A stretch of 20,130 nucleotides of DNA from contig DASYRM010000219.1 of the NCBI GenBank assembly GCA_036004405.1, forward strand, positions 1-20,130, given 5' to 3'. Positions 15,758 to 20,130 of this stretch are shown here, piece after piece. The notes beneath the pieces are model-generated. The model did no database searches. It saw nothing but the letters and a program-made list of their open reading frames with translations, and was not told the origin of the DNA. Origin of the DNA: DASYRM01 sp036004405 (lineage in GTDB: Bacteria; Acidobacteriota; Vicinamibacteria; Vicinamibacterales; UBA2999). The position numbers were made by a program, and so were the translations under genes. Position 1 is the stretch's first letter. Every line of letters starts with the position of its first letter.

Positions 15758-16797
15758 GCGACGCGCCGGCACGCGGCGCGAGCGGATCCAAAGCCCCTCC
15801 CCGCTTTCTCATCGTCCGCCTCGGATCGCTCGGCGACATCATCCACGCCATCCCTGCCGCGGCAGCCCTGCGCGCGGCGCTGCCCAGCGCAAAGATCGAC
15901 TGGGCCGTGGATCCGCGTTACGTCGACCTGATCAAGATGGTCACCGTGGTCGATCACGCCGTGCCGATCGACCCGCGTGCCGGAATGATCCGTCTGTTTG
16001 CGACGATGAGCGAGCTGCGGCACCGGAAATACAAGGTGGCCATCGACTTTCAGGGGCTCATCAAGTCGGCCACGATTACGCGGTTCGCGGGGGCCGAACG
16101 CTCGCTGGGTTTTCCGCAGGCGCACCTGCGCGAGCAGGCGGCCCGCGCCTTCTATTCGGACTCCCCCGAGACCATGCGCGCCACTCATGTCGTGTTCAAG
16201 AATCTCGAGCTCGTGGCGGCGTTGGGGATCGAGACCGGGACGCCCGAGTTTCCGTTGAACGTGCCGCGCACGGCGGCGGTGGAGGAGGTCGAGGCCCGCT
16301 TTGGCGGCGCGCCGTTCGCGCTGATCAATCCCGGCGCCGCGTGGCCCAACAAGCGCTGGCCGCCGGATCGCTATGGTCGCCTGGCGGCTGCGATTCGCGA
16401 GCGCTTCGGCTGGTCCTCGCTCGTGCTATGGGGGCCGAAGGAACAGCCGCAGGCGGCCGCCGTCGTCGAGGCGTCGAACGGCGCCGCCGTGCTGGCGCCG
16501 CCCACGTCGATCGTCGATCTCTTCGGCATCGCCAAGGCCGCGCGCATCGCCATCTCGGGCGACACCGGTCCGCTCCATATTGCCGGCGCCGTGGGCACGC
16601 CGCTCGTGGCGCTCTTTGGCCCCACCTATGCCGATCGCAACGGCCCGTGGAACCCTGACGACGTCGTCGTGTCGCGCACCGACCGCTGCGAGTGCCTCTA
16701 TCAGCGCCAGTGTCGTCGCGGCTCTCCGTGCATCGACGAGATTCCGCTCGACGAGGCCGTGAGCGCCGTGGTGAAACGGGTCGAGGCCCTTGCCTGA
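15754..16797 (+). CDS. waaC: LPS heptosyltransferase I (WaaC-like)
   Basis: A family 9 glycosyltransferase expected to add the first heptose to Kdo at the inner leaflet. It has 347 residues. The N-terminal core FLIVRLGSLGDIIHAIPAAA (18-37) is the WaaC/heptosyltransferase I form, with VAIDFQGLIKSA later. The C-terminal part has NPGAAWPNKRWPPDRYG, SGDTGPLHIAGAVGTP and ALFGPTYADRNGPW, the ADP-heptose-binding signature. A cysteine cluster follows (C312, C314, C320, C326). GTG 15754 overlaps the previous stop by 4 nt. The first ~15 residues are Ala/Ser-rich and not part of the fold, so a later start is possible. Confidence 0.92.
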   Translation: MSDAPARGASGSKAPPRFLIVRLGSLGDIIHAIPAAAALRAALPSAKIDWAVDPRYVDLIKMVTVVDHAVPIDPRAGMIRLFATMSELRHRKYKVAIDFQGLIKSATITRFAGAERSLGFPQAHLREQAARAFYSDSPETMRATHVVFKNLELVAALGIETGTPEFPLNVPRTAAVEEVEARFGGAPFALINPGAAWPNKRWPPDRYGRLAAAIRERFGWSSLVLWGPKEQPQAAAVVEASNGAAVLAPPTSIVDLFGIAKAARIAISGDTGPLHIAGAVGTPLVALFGPTYADRNGPWNPDDVVVSRTDRCECLYQRQCRRGSPCIDEIPLDEAVSAVVKRVEALA

Positions 16798-17308
16798 CGT
16801 CGTCGAGTTCCTGGCACGACGGCGCGTGGCGCTCGGCGGGCTCACGGCGATCGCGGCGCTCGTCTTCGCGAATCCAACATGGAACTCGTGGACTCGCGGC
16901 CTTGTCGTGGCGGCCGTCGGCGAGGGCATTCGCGTGTGGGCCGCGGGGCACCTCGAGAAGAGCAGGGAAGTCACCACGTCCGGGCCGTACCGCTGGATGC
17001 GGCATCCGCTCTATGTCGGGTCGAGCATCCTCGCGCTCGGCATCGTCATCGCCGTGCGGAGCCTCGTCGTGGGTGTCCTTGCCGCCGTCTATCTGGGCGC
17101 GACGCTGACCGCCGCCATTCGCACCGAGGAGGCGTTTCTGCGGCGCACGTTTGGCGACAGCTACGATCGCTACGCCCGCGCCAAGGACTACGACGGAGCC
17201 AGGCGATTCAGCCTCGAACGTGCCGTGCGAAACAAGGAATACCGGGCCGTTCTGGGCACCCTCGGGGGCTTTGCGCTCCTTGCCTTGCGGCTTCTGCTCC
17301 ACCTATAA
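16790..17308 (+). CDS. Isoprenylcysteine carboxyl methyltransferase-like membrane protein
   Basis: A 172-residue integral membrane protein of the ICMT/PEMT group. Hydrophobic segments lie at about 11-28, 36-52, 76-104 and 153-171. The SAM-binding signature GPYRWMRHPLYVG (65-77) and the downstream RTEEAFLRRTFGDSYDRYA (111-129) are characteristic. The family methylates membrane-bound or lipidic substrates with SAM; bacteria generally lack prenylated CaaX proteins, so the substrate is unknown. TTG 16790 overlaps the waaC end by 8 nt, making it the last gene of the LPS operon. That placement suggests an envelope lipid or core-sugar substrate, but this is inference. A tRNA promoter is embedded in its 3' end. 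Confidence 0.87.
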   Translation: MPDVVEFLARRRVALGGLTAIAALVFANPTWNSWTRGLVVAAVGEGIRVWAAGHLEKSREVTTSGPYRWMRHPLYVGSSILALGIVIAVRSLVVGVLAAVYLGATLTAAIRTEEAFLRRTFGDSYDRYARAKDYDGARRFSLERAVRNKEYRAVLGTLGGFALLALRLLLHL

Positions 17309-17309
17309 T
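17280..17309 (+). promoter_or_regulatory. Sigma-70 promoter for tRNA-Val/tRNA-Asp
   Basis: A perfect TATAAT at 17304-17309 overlaps the stop codon of the methyltransferase gene. An 18-nt spacer separates it from TTGCCT at 17280-17285 (4 of 6 to the -35 consensus). Transcription would begin near 17316, about 35 nt before tRNA-Val. A GC hairpin at 17322-17341 (8 bp including one G-T pair, loop TGCG) lies in the leader. Confidence 0.6.
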
Positions 17310-17350
17310 CATGGTTTGCGTGGTCGCGCTGCGGCGCGGCCGGCGATGCC

Positions 17351-17426
17351 GGGCGGTTAGCTCAGTTGGTAGAGCTCCGGCTTTACACGCCGGCTGTCAC
17401 AGGTTCGAGTCCTGTACCGCCCACCA
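17351..17426 (+). tRNA. tRNA-Val (anticodon TAC)
   Basis: A complete 76-nt cloverleaf: acceptor GGGCGGT pairs with ACCGCCC, the D-arm contains AGCTCAGTTGGTAGAGC, the anticodon stem CCGGC/GCCGG encloses TTTACAC (anticodon TAC), and the T-arm CAGG/CCTG encloses TTCGAGT. Discriminator A and an encoded CCA complete the gene. It is 21 nt upstream of tRNA-Asp in the same direction and probably shares its transcript. Confidence 0.97.
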
Positions 17427-17447
17427 CTACGCAAAGGCCTACCCGTT

Positions 17448-17524
<77 letters not shown>

Positions 17525-17654
17525 TCCAAACTCGCTCCGCTCGTTTGTCTGTCGGGGTGTCCGGTCCTCGGTGGTCGCGCCGCGACAGCCTTCGGCCGTC
17601 GCGAGCGGGACCGAGTCCCATCGCACTGCCCGAGTGGGCGAGCCCCTTGGTGTC

Positions 17655-17694
17655 GTAGCGTCCGCCTTCAGGCGGACGATTGGGCTGCTCCTAC
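17655..17694. repeat. REP-like element with inverted GTAG ends
   Basis: GTAG at 17655-17658 is followed by the perfect palindrome CGTCCGCC/GGCGGACG around TTCA (17659-17678), and CTAC closes the unit at 17691-17694. The hairpin loop and CCGCCTTCAGGCGG core match the unit at 5937-5960, while the right end read on the minus strand, GTAGGAGCAG, matches the unit at 5900-5924. It therefore combines features of both copies near secG. Confidence 0.6.
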
Positions 17695-17750
17695 AGCCGA
17701 ATCGCGTTCTCGACCGCCGACGGACTGAGGTGCATGTAGATATCGAGGCG
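17691..17750 (-). pseudogene. C-terminal remnant of a tyrosine recombinase
   Basis: On the minus strand the last codons before a TAG at 17693-17691 read IYMHLSPSAVENAIRL. This closely fits the C-terminal end of many tyrosine integrases, where the nucleophile Tyr is followed by HLSP and an AIRLL-type helix. The upstream catalytic boxes are absent, so at most ~17 residues survive. The stop codon falls inside the CTAC head of the REP-like element. The remnant lies 167 nt from the 3' end of tRNA-Asp and points toward it, the usual arrangement for an integrase at its attachment site. The identification rests on a short match. Confidence 0.45.
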
Positions 17751-17904
17751 GTCGACGCGTGGTGGGTCCGTTGATGATTGGCGATCGACTGCTTGGGCCA
17801 GATCGTGACAAGGCAGGACCGGCCCGCCTACTGCTTCATGCGCGGTGGCGGCAAGGTCCCCCGTGGACGCCGGCGTCTTGGACGGTGATACTCTCCGAAG
17901 CCGC

Positions 17905-18327
17905 ATGGACCCACAGGCCAGACATCTCGTGTTTCACAGCGCGCTGGTTTTGGTGGCGGGGCTGCTCGTTGGCATGCCCTATGGTCGGGCGGTTCATCGG
18001 GATGCGCCAGATCACGTCCTCAGGGCGTGGCGATTGGCGCACGACACTCTAACGGTGGGCCCGATATTGGGACTGGCGATTGCCGCGGTTCTCTCGTCGC
18101 TCAGCGTCGGCGCACCGATCAAGTCCTGGCTCGCGTGGACGTGGACAATTTCGAATTACGGATTCTGTTTTTCGCTCCCCCTCGCTGCGATTGTGGGTCA
18201 GCGCGGCCACACCTTGAACAAGCCGGTGTCGAATCAACTTGTCTTTCTCGGCAACATGGTCGGCCTTGGTGGGTCGTCGGTTGGCAGCGCGGTATTGCTC
18301 TATGCCGCGTACGTGTCTCTGTCATAA
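17905..18327 (+). CDS. Small membrane protein resembling styrene-oxide isomerase
   Basis: A 140-residue integral membrane protein with four predicted segments, about residues 8-26, 45-66, 77-97 and 112-137. Its layout resembles the styrene-oxide isomerase (StyC) fold. The segment AWRLAHDTLTVGPILGLAIA (41-60) lines up with the StyC segment carrying RAH, whose His is reported as the heme ligand, here H46. SNYGF and RGHTLNKPVSNQ also recall NVGFY and RGLTFGPNQ. The StyC Asn six residues after the His is Gly here. A similarity in fold is likely, the same reaction is not established. ATG 17905 is chosen because the upstream frame is not membrane-like; no strong ribosome binding site is seen. Confidence 0.6.
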   Translation: MDPQARHLVFHSALVLVAGLLVGMPYGRAVHRDAPDHVLRAWRLAHDTLTVGPILGLAIAAVLSSLSVGAPIKSWLAWTWTISNYGFCFSLPLAAIVGQRGHTLNKPVSNQLVFLGNMVGLGGSSVGSAVLLYAAYVSLS

Positions 18328-18556
18328 GTCTCAACATCGAGCAGCAGTTGCTCCGAACTTTCTAACAACTGTGCATCAGACACCGCGTGACGAGATCCGG
18401 GTCCGGCTGGAGAACGCTGACGGTTAACCGACGATAACGCCGCGGGGACGAGCTGCGACGTCGTCGAACGATCAAGTCGGCCCAGAGCGCCCTGTCCCGC
18501 CGTTCCGCAAGCTTTCAGTCAAATCCAGCGCTCTTGCAGGGCAGGGCCCATCACGC
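18328..18556. other. Spacer before the primase gene
   Basis: I see no gene, tRNA or clear promoter in this 229-nt stretch. The primase frame is open from 18428 but has no ATG, GTG or TTG before 18557, which suggests that either the true start is at 18557 or the original N-terminus has been lost. Confidence 0.4.
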
Positions 18557-19456
18557 TTGCTAGAAGTCCGCAATGAAGCCGCGCAATTTCTTCGAACGTG
18601 TTTCAGAGATGACGACTGGACGGCGCTGCTCCTGAAGAACGCCGACGCGGGCAAGGCTTTGCAGCGAACTGCCTCGCTCGCATGGGCCTGCAAAGACAGC
18701 GTGCTGGACTGGCTTCGCACTCAGAACGCTGCTCGCTGCGATGTCTACGTCGGTGTCAGCGCTGTCGCCGTGGGAGCCCGCTCGCGCGCCAGACGTCACG
18801 TCACAACGATTCGTCACGTGTTTCTTGATGTTGATCGCGGTTCGCGAACCGTCCTGCGACGACTTGAGCTTCGGTCGGATCTTCCTCAGCCGAACTACAT
18901 AGTGCACACCTCGCCAGACCGTGTGCACCTCCTCTGGCGCGTGCGTCGCTTCGAGGCAGGCACGGCGGAACGGTTGCAGAAACGGCTGGCCGCTGACCTC
19001 AACGGCGATCTGGCAGCAACCTCCATTACGCAGATGACGCGGCTGCCAGGATTCTGGAACCACAAGTACTCCGATCCCTACCGCGTGTGGGTCGACTACC
19101 GTGACGTCTCGCGTGTCCTAACGCCAGAGGACTTCCCGTATGTGGAACCTGGCGAACCCCTGTCGCATGAGCCGGTTGTCCGCGGAGGTGTGGGCCACGG
19201 ACACCGTGCTTCTACAGAACGTGCCCTCACCTACCTGTCTCGTGTTCCGGCTGCCGTGGCCGGCCATCATGGCGATCTTCACACCTTCCGAACCTGTTGC
19301 CGCATCGTCCGCGGTTTCGCCCTGGACGACGACGCGCTCGCCGTCCTCGCCGAGTGGAATGCTCGATGCCAGCCACCGTGGACCGAACGCGAACTACGCG
19401 AGAAGATCCGGAGCGCTCGTCGCAACGGCCGTGAGCCTATTGGCGGCCTGCTGTAG
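18557..19456 (+). CDS. RepB-type primase with primase C-terminal domain
   Basis: A 299-residue archaeo-eukaryotic-type primase of the RepB_primase family, which would make primers for plasmid or element replication. The N-terminal catalytic part (about 1-190) shows VYVGVSAV, the metal-binding FLDVD (89-93; D91, D93), HTSPDRVHLLWRV (117-129) and TQMTRLPGFWNHK (158-170). The C-terminal part (about 215-290; ERALTYLSRVP, RIVRGFALDDDAL, WNARCQPPWTERELREKIRSA) matches the primase C-terminal helical domain. TTG 18557 is the first usable start in the frame. No helicase follows it; the neighbour is an XRE pseudogene. In related elements primase and helicase usually sit together. Confidence 0.85.
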   Translation: MLEVRNEAAQFLRTCFRDDDWTALLLKNADAGKALQRTASLAWACKDSVLDWLRTQNAARCDVYVGVSAVAVGARSRARRHVTTIRHVFLDVDRGSRTVLRRLELRSDLPQPNYIVHTSPDRVHLLWRVRRFEAGTAERLQKRLAADLNGDLAATSITQMTRLPGFWNHKYSDPYRVWVDYRDVSRVLTPEDFPYVEPGEPLSHEPVVRGGVGHGHRASTERALTYLSRVPAAVAGHHGDLHTFRTCCRIVRGFALDDDALAVLAEWNARCQPPWTERELREKIRSARRNGREPIGGLL

Positions 19457-19484
19457 ACGCACCATCTGGACCTGCCCGTCGCTG

Positions 19485-19866
19485 TCACGGGCTGCGCCAG
19501 CCACTGAAAGGTTTCCACCAGATCTTGCGCTCTGGGTGGGTACGTAGACGGCCACCCGTCACCACGTACGCGCCCACCGGGCCGTGCGTCCCACCCTCGT
19601 TCGCCAGTGCGGATTCCCGGAACATCGGCGCAAACCCTGCGGCAAGCAGGAAGGCGTTTCGCTCCCACAACGGGACGGCCAGCGCATCCGTCAGGAGGAG
19701 CACCATCTCGCGGCTCGGTTTGGCTCGGCCGGTCTCGACGAAGCAGACATGGCGCGGCGATACGTTTGCTTCGTGGGCAAGGCCAACTGGCTCAAGTTCC
19801 GGCCCGACGCCAGTGCTGCAGTACTCCGCCGTCCGCTTCTCTGGGGTCTGGGAGGATCGAATGTGA
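19485..19866 (-). pseudogene. Frameshifted XRE-family regulator (MmyB-like)
   Basis: Three minus-strand frames together rebuild the N-terminal half of an XRE regulator. In order, READGGVLQHWRRA lies in the first frame, RNLSQLAL in the second (shift near 19800), and AHEANVSPRHVCFVETG, GRAKPSREMVLLLTDAL and VPLWERNAFLLAAGFAP in the third (shift near 19777). FVETGRxxPSREM and ERNxxLLAAGxAP are hallmarks of the XRE/MmyB-like group. After MFRESALANE the reading no longer resembles the family's ligand-binding domain and stops at 19485, so the C-terminal half is also gone. Two frameshifts plus truncation make this a clear pseudogene, unless the shifts are sequencing errors. Confidence 0.75.
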
Positions 19867-20053
19867 CAACCGTCGAGTCACGCCCACGCGCGGCTGCTCT
19901 TCTCGAGAACCTACGGAAGGCCCATGCTGACGGACGGCCGGCTGACTGAAAGCCATCGGGATCCTCCGCGCGCACATCGAGAGGGCCATCGAGGTCCAAG
20001 GAGTCCCTGCCAGCTTGGCTGAGCGTATTGTGTCAGCTCGTATTCAAGCTTGA
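19863..20053 (+). pseudogene. Possible small gene, perhaps frameshifted
   Basis: GTG at 19863 has GGAGGA 6 nt upstream (19851-19856) and opens a 28-codon frame ending at 19949 (LLENLRKAHADGRPAD). In the next frame, without its own good start, a protein-like stretch continues to a TGA at 20051-20053 (AIGILRAHIERAIEVQG, then VPASLAERIVSARIQA). Together they could be one small ~60-residue helical protein broken by a frameshift near 19945. I do not recognise a family. Positions 20054-20130 show nothing I can identify. Confidence 0.25.
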
Positions 20054-20130
20054 GCGTCGCATACGTGGGACGCCAAGTCCCGCAAGCGAACAGCCGTCCG
20101 GCGGAACGTGGACCCCAGCCAGCCGTAACT

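Larger units (their letters stand above)
17525..17904. other. Gene-poor spacer after tRNA-Asp
   Basis: This 380-nt stretch has no intact gene. It contains a 9-bp hairpin with one mismatch at 17582-17602 (GCGACAGCC, loop TTC, GGCCGTCGC) without a T-run, the REP-like unit at 17655-17694, and the recombinase remnant on the minus strand from 17750 to 17691. The rest shows nothing I can identify. Confidence 0.6.
17691..20130. mobile_element. Degraded mobile-element region next to tRNA-Asp
   Basis: Downstream of tRNA-Asp lie a recombinase remnant, a stand-alone RepB-type primase and a frameshifted XRE regulator, a mix expected in a decaying integrative element. The membrane protein at 17905-18327 may be cargo or a chromosomal gene. 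The far boundary is not in the window and no duplicate of the tRNA-Asp 3' end was found, so the extent is uncertain. Confidence 0.4.

Noticed and set aside
17582..17602. Hairpin after tRNA-Asp as an intrinsic terminator
   Set aside because: The stem is strong but no T-run follows, so it cannot be called a terminator with confidence.
18239..18427. 62-codon plus frame after the membrane protein gene
   Set aside because: It overlaps the end of a better-supported gene in another frame and its translation shows no protein-like pattern.

Overview
This 20.1 kb window looks like a chromosomal segment of a high-GC, LPS-making Gram-negative bacterium. Gene content (a gap-pgk-tpiA-secG operon divergent from a Kdo/lipid A/heptose operon) and sequence style suggest Acidobacteriota, perhaps Vicinamibacteria. 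That placement is inference, since no rRNA or marker gene is present. About 11.6 kb of core genes (5.8-17.5 kb) is flanked on both sides by mobile or degraded DNA, each block abutting a tRNA gene.

Layout. (1) 1-5775: an integrative element ending 11 nt from the 3' end of tRNA-Leu(GAG). It holds a possible small membrane ORF, two unrecognised convergent genes (651-1499 + and 1488-2525 -), a small excisionase-type HTH, a DUF5906/P4-like superfamily 3 helicase, a second HTH protein and a tyrosine integrase. A tRNA 3'-end-like sequence at 13-28 could be a decayed distal attachment site. (2) 5776-9337, minus strand: gap, pgk, tpiA and secG with junctions of 0, 1 and 27 nt, then REP-like hairpins and tRNA-Leu. 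(3) 9427-17308, plus strand: nine tightly overlapping genes for the inner core and lipid A: waaA, lpxK, an LpxL-type acyltransferase, waaF-like, gmhB, the heptose kinase and adenylyltransferase as separate genes (fused as HldE in E. coli), waaC-like, and an isoprenylcysteine-methyltransferase-like membrane protein. (4) 17351-17524: tRNA-Val(TAC) and tRNA-Asp(GTC), apparently driven by a promoter inside the end of the methyltransferase gene. (5) 17525-20130: an accessory, partly decayed region with a REP-like hairpin, the last ~15 codons of a lost tyrosine recombinase, a small membrane protein resembling styrene-oxide isomerase, a stand-alone RepB-type primase, and an XRE regulator pseudogene with two frameshifts.

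How the parts work together. The minus operon supplies the three lower-glycolysis enzymes and a Sec translocase subunit. The plus operon builds Kdo-heptose on lipid A: kinase, phosphatase and adenylyltransferase make ADP-heptose; WaaA adds Kdo; LpxK and the acyltransferase finish lipid A; two heptosyltransferases extend the core. gmhA and hldD are not in the window. The left island carries a replicative helicase without a primase; the right region carries a primase without a helicase. No complete new defence or other system can be demonstrated. The best leads are the split replication modules, the unknown convergent gene pair, the GTAG-headed REP-like repeats and the styrene-oxide-isomerase-like protein.
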